This document shows positions 1 to 6,716 of a DNA stretch of 11,635 nt, piece by piece (position 1 is the stretch's first letter; each line of letters starts with the position of its first letter). The stretch is from PNAI01 sp964575715 (lineage in GTDB: Bacteria > Pseudomonadota > Alphaproteobacteria > Rhizobiales > Xanthobacteraceae). The DNA lies in NCBI GenBank assembly GCA_964575715.1, contig CAZNSG010000105.1, positions 1 through 11,635 on the forward strand, given 5' to 3'. A program made the translations under genes and the position numbers. Under the pieces are notes generated by a model. The model had not been told where the DNA came from. It made no database searches and saw only the letters and a program-made list of their open reading frames with translations.

Positions 1-30
1 CGCGAAGGCGGGAAACCGGTTCCCACCCGC

Positions 31-54
31 GGAACTCGGGCTTGCCCGAGTTCC
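31..54. repeat. Perfect 11-bp palindromic hairpin
   Basis: The arms 31-41 and 44-54 are perfectly complementary (GGAACTCGGGC and its reverse complement), with only TT between them. There is no T-run, so it is unlikely to be an intrinsic terminator. It belongs to the same family as the hairpin at 68-95. It lies in a gene-free stretch (1-314) made largely of such repeats, downstream of the minus-strand flavin reductase gene. Confidence 0.8.
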
Positions 55-67
55 GAAGCATAGTACG

Positions 68-95
68 CCGGAAGTCGGGTAAACCCGACTTCCGG
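68..95. repeat. Perfect 13-bp palindromic hairpin, second copy
   Basis: The arms 68-80 and 83-95 pair over 13 bp around an AA loop. The core GGAAGTCGGGT matches the arm of the hairpin at 31-54 at 9 of 11 positions. Both differences are compensated in the opposite arm, so the two are diverged copies of one palindromic family. Confidence 0.8.
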
Positions 96-112
96 TATCA
101 TAGGCGAGCGAA

Positions 113-234
113 GCGACGCCGTCCTTCGGACGGCTATGGGCAAGACCCGAGGGGCAAGCCCAATTAGAGCGTTCACGCCCGTCTTCGACGGGCTATGGAC
201 AGGCGCCGCGACGCCGTCCTGCGGACGGCTATGG
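113..234. repeat. Three hairpins each followed by TATGG, with a 27-bp direct repeat
   Basis: Three 17-nt hairpins lie at 118-134, 177-193 and 213-229. Each has a 7-bp stem, a 3-nt loop (TTC, TTC, TGC) and is followed at once by TATGG. The first and third sit in a 27-bp direct repeat (113-139 and 208-234) with one mismatch, in the loop. The middle copy has a different but still self-complementary stem. The open frame that runs through this region on the plus strand is not credible as a gene. From family resemblance, this is intergenic repeat DNA of the kind dispersed in Rhizobiales genomes. Confidence 0.75.
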
Positions 235-314
235 TCAGGGGGCAGGCTTTTTCGGGATCATGCGCTAGCGAATTTACCGTTAGGCCGCCGGGGCTAGCAG
301 AAGTGCTTCATCCG

Positions 315-935
315 CTATTTAGCCGCCATTCGTGCGTCTTTAGGGCGCTGCATTGCGAAAACTTCCTGCACCACTGCGTATTGGTCATAGCCGCAGCGCG
401 CAATCGGACGCATCGCAGCCGTATCAAGCTTGCCGTTCTTAAGGTAGCGATCGTCGATATGCACCCCTATGGCCTGGCCGAACACCACGTAGCGATCGAG
501 GGCGCGGCCATCGATATCGTCGAGCTTGACGGTCTTGAGCCACTTGCATTCGAGTGCGCAGGGCGAGGCCGCAACCCGTGGCGGCTTGACCAGGCGCGAG
601 GGCGCAGGGGTCAGTCCCGCCGCCTGCATCTCGCTCACTCCACGCGCCAGCGGCGCCGAAGTCGCGTTCATCGCGGTACGCAGGTCATAGGTCGCAAGGC
701 TGCAGACGAATTCCTTGCTCTCCTCAACAAAAGCGACGGAATCCTTCTGGCCTTCACTGGAAAACATCACGATGGGCGGACGATCGGTGATGGCATTGAA
801 GAAGGAATAGGGCGCGAGATTGATCTCGCCCTTTGCGCTCATGGTGGTGATCCAGCCGATCGGGCGCGGGGCCACGATCGCCTTGAACGGATTGTGGGGC
901 AGCCCATGATCGTTCTTGCGCGTGTCGTAGAACAT
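315..935 (-). CDS. Flavin reductase-like (FMN-binding split barrel) protein
   Basis: This 206-residue protein resembles the flavin reductase-like/DIM6-NTAB family. Those are cytoplasmic proteins with a split beta-barrel that bind FMN and reduce flavin or support a partner monooxygenase. The family pattern is clear near the N terminus: a conserved segment APRPIGWITT at about residues 22-31, then NLAPYSFFNAI at about 39-49 and PPIVMFSS at about 53-60. The length fits the single-domain family. The start is the ATG at 933-935; no strong ribosome binding site precedes it. It is divergent from the secreted protein gene at 1156 and has no operon partner in view, so its substrate and partner cannot be read from context. 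The family call is firm; the reaction is not determined. Confidence 0.85.
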   Translation of the reverse strand: MFYDTRKNDHGLPHNPFKAIVAPRPIGWITTMSAKGEINLAPYSFFNAITDRPPIVMFSSEGQKDSVAFVEESKEFVCSLATYDLRTAMNATSAPLARGVSEMQAAGLTPAPSRLVKPPRVAASPCALECKWLKTVKLDDIDGRALDRYVVFGQAIGVHIDDRYLKNGKLDTAAMRPIARCGYDQYAVVQEVFAMQRPKDARMAAK

Positions 936-1155
936 GCAAAATTTTCCGCTGGTCTGAGATAAGGCTTGATGCCGGTCCTATTGTAAGCGAGCGCGCCATA
1001 GTCGAGCGCGGCATGCAAGCAGAGCAGATTATCATGGAACGGCAGACGAGGGCGGGTAAACCGGGCGGGTGGCGTTCAGCGCTCTCTTGTTTTGAGATAA
1101 CCAATATACCGGCATTGGCTTGAAATTGCCGTGATTTCAGTCGAAAAACATCGGC
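936..1155. other. Divergent intergenic region, 220 bp
   Basis: This spacer separates the minus-strand flavin reductase gene from the plus-strand secreted protein gene, so it should hold promoters for both. No convincing -35/-10 pair could be picked out. The stretch near 1085-1135 is somewhat more AT-rich than its surroundings and is the likeliest place for the plus-strand promoter. No repeat or RNA gene was seen. Confidence 0.4.
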
Positions 1156-2226
1156 ATGACGGGGAACCCACGTCCATACGCCTGCCGAATGACGCTCACG
1201 CTGCTGGGGTTACTGTGGCCGTTGAGTGGAGTGCTCGCGCAAACGCCTCCAGGCGGGGCGGTGCTGCAAGCGCAATCGCAGTCAACGACACAAATGCCGC
1301 CGACACAAATGCCGCCGTCGGCGTCGCGACCGGCTCCGCCGGTCTTCACGCTCAACGCGCCGCCGGGCGGCGGGAACGTCGCGCCCAGTCCGCCCATGCC
1401 GCTCCGGCTATCGCCAAGTCCGCCGCAGCCGCCGCAGCCGCCGCCGCAGCCATTGCCGCAGTTGCGCGCCGGCGAAGTCGCCTTGCTCCTTGGCGCCCGT
1501 TTCGACGGCGAAAAGCCGATCACCGGCGGATTGCACTGGCGGATCTACGCCGACAAGCCCGAACACAATGGTGTGCACCGTTTAATCAAAGAAGACAAAA
1601 CCGCATTGCCCGCATTGGCATTGCCCGCTGGCGGCTACATTGTGCATGTCACACTTGGCCTTGCGAGTGCCGTCAGAACGGTACAGCTGCGCGATCAGGT
1701 GACGCGCGAAGTGTTAGAAATTCCAGCCGGCGGATTGCGCCTGGAAGGGCGCGTCGGCGACACAAAGATTGCATCGGGACATATCTCGTTCGACATTTAC
1801 AAGGGCAGCCAGTTTGAGCCGGGCGAAAAGAAGCCGATCGCGGCGAGCGTTGTGACCGGCGATGTGGTGCTGCTGCCCGACGGCACATATTTCATCGTTT
1901 CGAAATACGGCGATGGCAATGCCGTGGTGCGCTCCGATATTCGGGTGGCGGCAGGCAAGCTCACCGACGTGACGGTGACCCACCGCGCCGCGGCCATCAT
2001 GTTTAAGTTGGTCAGCCGCAAGGGCGGAGAGGCGCTCGCGAATACCGAATGGGCCGTGGTGTCTTCGTCCGGCGACGTGATCGCGGAGACCAAAGGCGCT
2101 TTCCCGCGCGTCATCCTGGCGGAAGGCGAGTATCGCGTCATCGCTAGGAACGAGAACAAGACCTATCCGCACGACATCAAGGTCATCACCGGCGTCGACG
2201 GCGAGATCGAAGTGCTGGCGAGGTGA
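1156..2226 (+). CDS. Secreted proline-rich protein with repeated beta-sandwich-like segments, function unknown
   Basis: This 356-residue protein was not recognised as a named family. The N terminus looks like a signal peptide: a hydrophobic stretch from about residue 12 (MTLTLLGLLWPLSGVLAQ) with likely cleavage after the Ala near residue 28. Start at 1156 (ATG) or at Met12 (1189, ATG) are both possible; neither has a clear ribosome binding site. Residues about 30-100 are Pro/Gln-rich, with a doubled TQMPP unit encoded by a 15-bp tandem repeat, then PPQP repeats. The rest (about 105-356) is predicted all-beta. It carries at least three related segments of the form 'L-P-x-G-x-Y-x-V' followed by a 'V-x-x-G' turn, near residues 154-175, 237-275 and 315-350. 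Such segments resemble carboxypeptidase-regulatory/transthyretin-like sandwiches. Inference: an exported periplasmic or envelope protein. It is convergent with thrS, 27 bp away. Confidence 0.8.
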   Translation: MTGNPRPYACRMTLTLLGLLWPLSGVLAQTPPGGAVLQAQSQSTTQMPPTQMPPSASRPAPPVFTLNAPPGGGNVAPSPPMPLRLSPSPPQPPQPPPQPLPQLRAGEVALLLGARFDGEKPITGGLHWRIYADKPEHNGVHRLIKEDKTALPALALPAGGYIVHVTLGLASAVRTVQLRDQVTREVLEIPAGGLRLEGRVGDTKIASGHISFDIYKGSQFEPGEKKPIAASVVTGDVVLLPDGTYFIVSKYGDGNAVVRSDIRVAAGKLTDVTVTHRAAAIMFKLVSRKGGEALANTEWAVVSSSGDVIAETKGAFPRVILAEGEYRVIARNENKTYPHDIKVITGVDGEIEVLAR

Positions 2227-2253
2227 TCGCAATTTCCGGTTGAGCAAGTCGCC

Positions 2254-4200
2254 TCATGCCGAGGCTTTATTCACCCGCCTTACATCCGGCGGCACCGCTT
2301 CGCCGGCGAGCATATTGAGTGCCGAGTCGAGCGGCATCACGGTCCGCTCTTCCTTGCCGAGCCGGCGGATCGAGACGGTGCGGTCGGCGGCTTCCTTCTT
2401 GCCGATCACCAGGAGCGCCGGCACTTTGGCATGCGAGTGCTCGCGCACCTTGTAATTGATCTTCTCGTTGCGCAAATCGAGCTCGGCGCGCAGGCCCACG
2501 CGCTGGACAAGGTTGAGCGCCTCGCGCGCATAGTCGTCGGTGTCCGAGGTGATGGTGGCGATCACCGCCTGCAGCGGGCTGAGCCAAAGCGGAAAATGCC
2601 CGGCGCAATGCTCGATCAAGATACCGATAAAGCGTTCGAGCGAGCCGAACATGGCCCGGTGCAGCATCACCGGGGTCACTTTGTTGGAATGGTCGTCGAT
2701 GTAGAACGCGCCGAGCCGGCCGGGCAAATTGAGATCGACCTGCACGGTGCCACACTGCCAATCGCGCCCAATCGCATCGCGCAGCACGTATTCCAACTTC
2801 GGTCCATAAAATGCGCCTTCGCCCTTGTTCAGTGCCCATGGCCGGCCGGAAGCCTTGAGTGCGGCCATCAATGCCGCCTCGGCCTTGTCCCACACCGCGT
2901 CGTCGCCGATGCGCTTTTCCGGCCGGTCGGAGAATTTGATGGTGACATCGGGAAAGCCGAAGTCCTGATAGATGGAGAGGATCAGATCGTTGATTTTTAG
3001 GCTCTCCTCGGCGATCTGGCTCTCGGTGATGAACACATGCGCGTCGTCCTGGGTGAAGGCGCGCACGCGCATGAGGCCGTGCAGCGCGCCGGAAGGCTCG
3101 AAGCGGTGCACCTTGCCGAACTCGGCGATTTTTAGCGGCAGGTCGCGATAGGATTTGAGGCCGTTCTTGAAAATCTGCACGTGACCGGGGCAGTTCATCG
3201 GCTTGATCACGTACAGCCGCTCGTCATCTTTACGTTCCTCGGTGAGGAACATCATGTCGCGATATTTCTCCATATGGCCCGACGCGACCCAGAGCGATGA
3301 ATCCATGAGCTGGGGTGAGTTGACCTCGACGTAGCCGGAATCGCTCTGGCGGCGTCGGATGTAGTTTTCGAGCGCCTGGAACAGGGTCCAGCCCTTGGCG
3401 TGCCAGAACACAGACCCCGGCGCTTCCTCCTGGAAATGAAACAGATCCATTTCGCGGCCGAGCCGGCGGTGGTCGCGGCGCTCGGCCTCATCGATCTGCT
3501 TCAAGTAGGCATCGAGCTCCTCCTGCTTGTTGAAGGCTGTGCCGTAGATGCGCGTGAGCATCGGGTTGCGCGAATCTCCACGCCAATAGGCGCCGGCGAC
3601 CTTCATGAGCTTGAACGCCGAGCCGATCTTGCCGGTTGAGGTCATGTGCGGGCCGCGGCAGAGGTCGAACCAGTCGCCTTGCTTGTAAATCTTGAGCTGC
3701 TGGTCTTCGGGGATGGCGTCGACCAGCTCGACCTTGAACAGCTCGCCCTTGTCGCGGAACACCTGCTTGGCCTGGTCGCGGCTCCAGATTTCCTTCTCGA
3801 ACGGTTTGTCGCGCGCGATAATCTCGCGCATTTTTTTCTCGATTGCGGGAAAATCCTCGGGCGTGAACGGCTCGTTGCGCGCGAAGTCGTAATAGAAACC
3901 GTTCTCGATGATTGGGCCGATGGTGACCTGGGTGCCCGGCCACAATGTCTGCACCGCTTCGGCCAGCACATGCGCGCAGTCGTGGCGAATGAGTTCGAGC
4001 GCGCGCGGATCTTCGCGCGTGAGGAATTCGATTTTCGCATCGCGGTCGATCGGATCGGCGAGGTCGGCCAGCGCGCCATCAAGCGCCATGGCGACCGTGC
4101 GCTTTAAGAGCGAGGGCGAGATGCCCTTGGCGATGTCGAAACCGGTGGTTCCGATGGGATAGTCCCGGCGTGCGCCGTCGGGAAAGGTCAGCGCGACCAT
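2254..4200 (-). CDS. thrS: Threonyl-tRNA synthetase
   Basis: This cytoplasmic enzyme charges tRNA-Thr with threonine using ATP. The start is set at the ATG at 4198-4200 (MVALTF), giving 648 residues, because a strong AGAGGAG site lies just upstream. The TTG two codons earlier would collide with that site. Domains run in the usual order: TGS (about 1-60); editing domain with HxxxH at His73/His77 and Cys181/His185; then the class II catalytic core, with zinc ligands Cys337 (NCPGH), His388 (TQDDAH) and His514 (VMLH). Motif 2 reads HRFEPSGALHG. A C-terminal anticodon-binding domain starts at about residue 540. Length matches the family. All editing and zinc ligands are present, so the enzyme should be active with proofreading. 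It is downstream of yidD on the same strand with a 157-bp gap, so it may have its own promoter. Confidence 0.98.
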   Translation of the reverse strand: MVALTFPDGARRDYPIGTTGFDIAKGISPSLLKRTVAMALDGALADLADPIDRDAKIEFLTREDPRALELIRHDCAHVLAEAVQTLWPGTQVTIGPIIENGFYYDFARNEPFTPEDFPAIEKKMREIIARDKPFEKEIWSRDQAKQVFRDKGELFKVELVDAIPEDQQLKIYKQGDWFDLCRGPHMTSTGKIGSAFKLMKVAGAYWRGDSRNPMLTRIYGTAFNKQEELDAYLKQIDEAERRDHRRLGREMDLFHFQEEAPGSVFWHAKGWTLFQALENYIRRRQSDSGYVEVNSPQLMDSSLWVASGHMEKYRDMMFLTEERKDDERLYVIKPMNCPGHVQIFKNGLKSYRDLPLKIAEFGKVHRFEPSGALHGLMRVRAFTQDDAHVFITESQIAEESLKINDLILSIYQDFGFPDVTIKFSDRPEKRIGDDAVWDKAEAALMAALKASGRPWALNKGEGAFYGPKLEYVLRDAIGRDWQCGTVQVDLNLPGRLGAFYIDDHSNKVTPVMLHRAMFGSLERFIGILIEHCAGHFPLWLSPLQAVIATITSDTDDYAREALNLVQRVGLRAELDLRNEKINYKVREHSHAKVPALLVIGKKEAADRTVSIRRLGKEERTVMPLDSALNMLAGEAVPPDVRRVNKASA

Positions 4201-4254
4201 CAGCAACTCCTCTTGCTCACTCGCTGCCTACGAATGCAGGTAAGCGCGGCCATG

Positions 4255-4282
4255 ACATAATGCAGAGCCGCCGTTGAGGCAA
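4255..4282 (-). promoter_or_regulatory. Possible sigma70-like promoter for thrS
   Basis: Read on the minus strand, TTGCCT (4277-4282) is followed after 16 bp by TTATGT (4255-4260), about 55 bp before the thrS ATG. The hexamers are only partial matches to consensus. The 157-bp gap between yidD and thrS makes a separate promoter plausible. No T-box-like or other leader RNA was recognised here. Confidence 0.25.
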
Positions 4283-4357
4283 CGATTTCGCGTTGAAACA
4301 GCGCGCTGGGGGTGCGGCACTTGAGGATAAAATGCAAGCTAAGGGGGCGCGGCGCGG

Positions 4358-4681
4358 TCAGGGCGCTGAATTTGTCCCGCGCCATTTTCCGTAGCGCCAG
4401 GGCAGATACCAGCGCGATTTGACCGGCAACGCCTCAGGCACGAAATCGAGGCCCGATGTACCGAAAGGGTGGCAGCGGCATAAACGCGCCAGCGTCATCC
4501 AAATACCCGCCCAAAGGCCGTGCCGTTCCAGCACCTGGTCGGCATAGTCGGAGCAGGTCGGCAAGTGCCGGCAATGGAAGCCGATTATGGGCGAGAGCGT
4601 GTAACGGTAGACTTTGACGAGACCGCGGCCCAGAAGCCGCGGTGCGCGACTCGAATGATCGAATAAGGCGCTGAGGTCCAT
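4358..4681 (-). CDS. yidD: Membrane protein insertion efficiency factor YidD
   Basis: This 107-residue small protein helps YidC-dependent insertion of inner-membrane proteins and is usually membrane-associated. The family hallmarks are present: a basic N-terminal amphipathic part (GLVKVYRYTLSPIIG, about residues 20-34), the cysteine motif CRHLPTCSDYA (about 37-47), and a C-terminal CRCHPFG segment (about 68-74). It also ends with the typical short polar tail. The length is within or slightly above the family range. It begins 12 bp after the scaffold-protein stop codon, on the same strand. With no clear ribosome binding site of its own, it is probably co-transcribed and perhaps translationally coupled. 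Confidence 0.95.
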   Translation of the reverse strand: MDLSALFDHSSRAPRLLGRGLVKVYRYTLSPIIGFHCRHLPTCSDYADQVLERHGLWAGIWMTLARLCRCHPFGTSGLDFVPEALPVKSRWYLPWRYGKWRGTNSAP

Positions 4682-4693
4682 CGACTGCGCGGC

Positions 4694-5146
4694 CTATTGC
4701 GCCGCCTTCGTTGTGTGCTGCTGCTCGATCTGGCCGATGGCGTCGACCACCGCATCGAAAGTGAGCAGGGTGGAGGCGTGGCGGGCCTTGTAGTCGCGCA
4801 CCGGTTCGAGCACCGCGATGTCGGCCCATTTTCCGGACTTGGGCGGGGCGCCGTTTTCTTTCAGCATCTTGCAAACGGTATCGCGAAGCGCGCGCAGCTC
4901 TTCGGCTTTCGCGCCGATGACATTGCGCGCCATGATCGAGGACGAGGCTTGTCCGAGCGCGCAGGCCTTCACCTCATGGGCGAAGTCGGTGACGGTGTCG
5001 CCGTCCATCTTGAGATCGACGGTGACCGTCGAGCCGCACAGCTTGGAGTGGGCGGTGGCAGAGGCGTCGGGATGATCGAGCCGCCCGAGCCGGGGGATAC
5101 CGGCGGCGAGTTCCAGGATTCGACGGTTATAAACCTCGTTGAGCAT
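4694..5146 (-). CDS. IscU/SufU/NifU-N-like Fe-S scaffold-family protein with altered ligand residues
   Basis: This 150-residue cytoplasmic protein belongs to the family whose canonical members build [2Fe-2S]/[4Fe-4S] clusters on three cysteines and an aspartate. The N terminus LNEVYNRRILELA, the block HSKLCGSTVTVDL (Cys37) and CALGQASSSI (Cys62) fit the fold. Two canonical positions differ. The Asp after the first Cys-Gly is Ser39 (CGS rather than CGD). The third cysteine, normally in an R-x-x-C-A-x-L context, appears as ARHASTLL with His123. Another cysteine, Cys92, lies in the variable helix. It may therefore be a divergent scaffold or a relative with another role. It heads the yidD block and is divergent from folE; its ribosome binding site is weak. 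Confidence 0.85.
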   Translation of the reverse strand: MLNEVYNRRILELAAGIPRLGRLDHPDASATAHSKLCGSTVTVDLKMDGDTVTDFAHEVKACALGQASSSIMARNVIGAKAEELRALRDTVCKMLKENGAPPKSGKWADIAVLEPVRDYKARHASTLLTFDAVVDAIGQIEQQHTTKAAQ

Positions 5147-5200
5147 GGAATCCGAATTCCCGGGAGAACAATAAGCTTGGTCGAGAGTTGCGTGGACGGC

Positions 5201-5229
5201 TTTGCAGCCGGAAAAGACTATATATATAA
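5201..5229 (+). promoter_or_regulatory. Candidate sigma70-type promoter for folE
   Basis: TTGCAG (5201-5206) is followed by a 17-bp spacer and TATAAT (5224-5229), inside an unusually AT-rich TATATATATAAT run. Transcription would start near 5236, leaving a 5' leader of about 190 nt before the folE ATG. The same AT-rich block may also serve as the -10 region for the divergent scaffold gene, about 75 bp away, but no good minus-strand -35 was seen. Confidence 0.5.
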
Positions 5230-5264
5230 TGGTTTAAGAGATCGCGAGTAGGGTCTTGCGACCA

Positions 5265-5336
5265 TATGTGCTGCTGCTTGCCCGTGGTGGGTGAGCCATG
5301 CGAATTGGGAATGCGGCGTTCGATCGTCCCGTGCTA
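5265..5336 (+). CDS. Possible cysteine-rich upstream ORF in the folE leader
   Basis: This is a 23-codon frame from ATG (5265) to TAA (5334-5336), reading MCCCLPVVGEPCELGMRRSI then VPC. Five of the 23 residues are cysteine, three of them consecutive right after the start. It lies between the candidate folE promoter and folE. A weak GAGTAGGG (about 5245-5252) precedes it at a rather long distance. Short leader ORFs with runs of one amino acid can act as translation-sensing attenuators, so the Cys run is suggestive. It could equally be chance; nothing else supports expression. Confidence 0.2.
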
Positions 5337-5425
5337 AGCACACGCGACGCGTCAACGACGCGGCCACCCGGTGACACACCCGACACCCGGCCTTGAACCG
5401 TGGTGTTGGTCGAACGGAGAGACCG

Positions 5426-6097
5426 ATGGACGCCATCATCAAGCCTTGGCCGAAGAATGCGGCCACACCTGCCACCAGCCCGCTTTCCGATCATGTGCGC
5501 GCGGCGCCTGAGCCGGCCCATCCGCGCCCCTCACGCGAGGAGGCGGAAGCCGCGGTGCGCACGCTCATCTCCTATGCCGGCGACGACCCCAATCGCGAGG
5601 GCGTGCTGGAGACGCCCAAGCGCGTCATCGATGCCTACAACGAGCTTTACAGCGGCTACCGCGAATCCCCGGCGGACATGCTCGATCGCACCTTCTCCGA
5701 GATTGCGCCTTACGACGATCTCGTGCTGGTGCGCGACATCAGCTTCAACTCGCATTGCGAGCACCATATGATGCCGTTCTTCGGCCGCGCGCATGTGGCC
5801 TACATGCCGGTCGACCGCGTGGTCGGCCTCTCGAAGCTCGCGCGCCTGGTGGACGTCTATGGGCATCGGCTGCAAACCCAGGAACATTTGACCTCGCAAA
5901 TAGCGACCGCGATTGAGGAAGTCCTCAAACCGCGCGGGGTCGCGGTGCTGATCGAGGCCGAGCACATGTGCATGTCGCTGCGCGGTGTGGAGAAGCCGGG
6001 GGCTGCGACCATCACCACGCAGTTCCGCGGCGTGTTCCGCGACGACCCCAACGAACAGGTGCGTTTTATCACTCTGGTGCGCGGGGGCCAGCGGTAA
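5426..6097 (+). CDS. folE: GTP cyclohydrolase I
   Basis: This cytoplasmic enzyme converts GTP to 7,8-dihydroneopterin triphosphate and formate, the first step of tetrahydrofolate (and pterin) synthesis. The start chosen is the ATG at 5426, giving 223 residues, because GGAGAG (5416-5421) sits just upstream. A TTG at 5393 is in frame but has no such site. The type I signature is intact: DPNREGVLETPKRV (about 54-67), SHCEHHMMPFFG (109-120) and GLSKLARLVDVYGHRLQTQE (134-153). The zinc ligands are Cys111, His114 and Cys182. The first 35 residues are a variable, proline-rich extension. It is divergent from the scaffold gene and is followed by hisI. Confidence 0.97.
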   Translation: MDAIIKPWPKNAATPATSPLSDHVRAAPEPAHPRPSREEAEAAVRTLISYAGDDPNREGVLETPKRVIDAYNELYSGYRESPADMLDRTFSEIAPYDDLVLVRDISFNSHCEHHMMPFFGRAHVAYMPVDRVVGLSKLARLVDVYGHRLQTQEHLTSQIATAIEEVLKPRGVAVLIEAEHMCMSLRGVEKPGAATITTQFRGVFRDDPNEQVRFITLVRGGQR

Positions 6098-6115
6098 GCT
6101 CACGAAGAAATAGCG

Positions 6116-6223
6116 CCTCACCCTGAGGAGCGCCGTTAGGCGCGTCTCGAAGGGTGAGGTGTTTTCATTTAAGCATTCCCATCCTTCGAGACGCCGACCT
6201 TCGGTCGGCTCCTCAGGATGAGG
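6116..6223. repeat. Inverted pair of 44-bp palindromic units between folE and hisI
   Basis: The unit at 6116-6159 begins CCTCACCCTGAGGAGC and ends GCGTCTCGAAGGGTGAGG. The unit at 6180-6223 is a slightly diverged copy in the opposite orientation, with an inner hairpin (GCCGACC-TTC-GGTCGGC). A 20-bp AT-rich spacer (6160-6179) separates them. Each unit folds on itself, and the two can also pair with each other. I recognise this as the REP/BIME-like repeat widespread in Bradyrhizobium and relatives. The hisI start lies 25 bp beyond it. Confidence 0.85.
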
Positions 6224-6248
6224 ATGATGATGTAGGCTCGCGAACATC

Positions 6249-6716
6249 ATGAGTCCCAGCTCCGACAAGCCTTCGCCCTTTTCGCCGCGCGGCTCGACCG
6301 AACAGGTCGAAGAAGGCCGCGCGTTCGCGCCCAGGTTCGACGCCGACGGGCTCGTGACCTGCGTCGCGACCGACGCCAAGTCGGGCGACGTGCTGATGGT
6401 CGCGCACATGAACGCGGAAGCGTTGCAGAAGACCATCGCGACCGGAGAAGCGTGGTATTATTCGCGCTCGCGGCGCGCGCTCTGGCGCAAGGGCGAGAGT
6501 TCGGGTCACGGCCAGCGCGTCGTGGAAATGCGCGTCGATTGCGACCAGGACGCGGTGTGGATCAAAGTCGAGCAGCAGGGTGCGGGGGCGTGCCATACCG
6601 GCCGGCGCTCGTGCTTTTATCGCGCGGTGCCGCTGGGAAAGGCGGGCGCGGTGACGCTGGAATTCCGCGACGCGGAGAGGGTGTTCGATCCGAAGAAGGT
6701 TTACGGGAAGAAGTAG
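6249..6716 (+). CDS. hisI: Phosphoribosyl-AMP cyclohydrolase
   Basis: This cytoplasmic enzyme opens the adenine ring of phosphoribosyl-AMP in the third step of histidine synthesis. It has 155 residues and is the single-function form, with no fused HisE pyrophosphohydrolase domain. Conserved blocks are present: VLMVAHMNAEAL (about 48-59), YYSRSRRALWRKGESSGH (70-87), the metal-binding DCDQD (97-101, with Asp97, Asp99, Asp101 and Cys98), and CHTGRRSCFYR (115-125, with Cys115 and Cys122). The zinc and magnesium ligand set is complete. The first 20 residues are a variable Ser/Pro-rich leader. The start is the only in-frame ATG near the conserved region; its ribosome binding site is poor. It follows folE on the same strand, separated by the palindromic repeat pair, so co-transcription is possible. 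Confidence 0.96.
   Translation: MSPSSDKPSPFSPRGSTEQVEEGRAFAPRFDADGLVTCVATDAKSGDVLMVAHMNAEALQKTIATGEAWYYSRSRRALWRKGESSGHGQRVVEMRVDCDQDAVWIKVEQQGAGACHTGRRSCFYRAVPLGKAGAVTLEFRDAERVFDPKKVYGKK

Noticed and set aside
1..240. CRISPR array, suggested by several short repeats
   Set aside because: The repeats are self-complementary, unevenly spaced and differ in sequence; there are no regular spacers or cas genes.
195..962. 255-codon open frame on the plus strand
   Set aside because: It lies antisense to the well-supported flavin reductase gene and begins in hairpin repeats; its composition (many Arg, His, Ala) is typical of a shadow frame in GC-rich DNA.
4201..4206. TTG start for thrS two codons upstream of the ATG
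   Set aside because: It would leave no room between the strong AGGAG site and the start codon; the ATG at 4200 has proper spacing.
5337..5425. THF-II (folE motif) riboswitch, which is known upstream of folE in some alphaproteobacteria
   Set aside because: A CCGT/ACGG pairing over the ribosome binding site is present, but I could not find the conserved internal loop sequence and inner stem that I recall for that class. A covariance-model search would settle it.
5531..6436. 301-codon open frame on the minus strand
   Set aside because: It is antisense to folE and the start of hisI and crosses the palindromic repeats; both plus-strand genes carry complete catalytic motifs.
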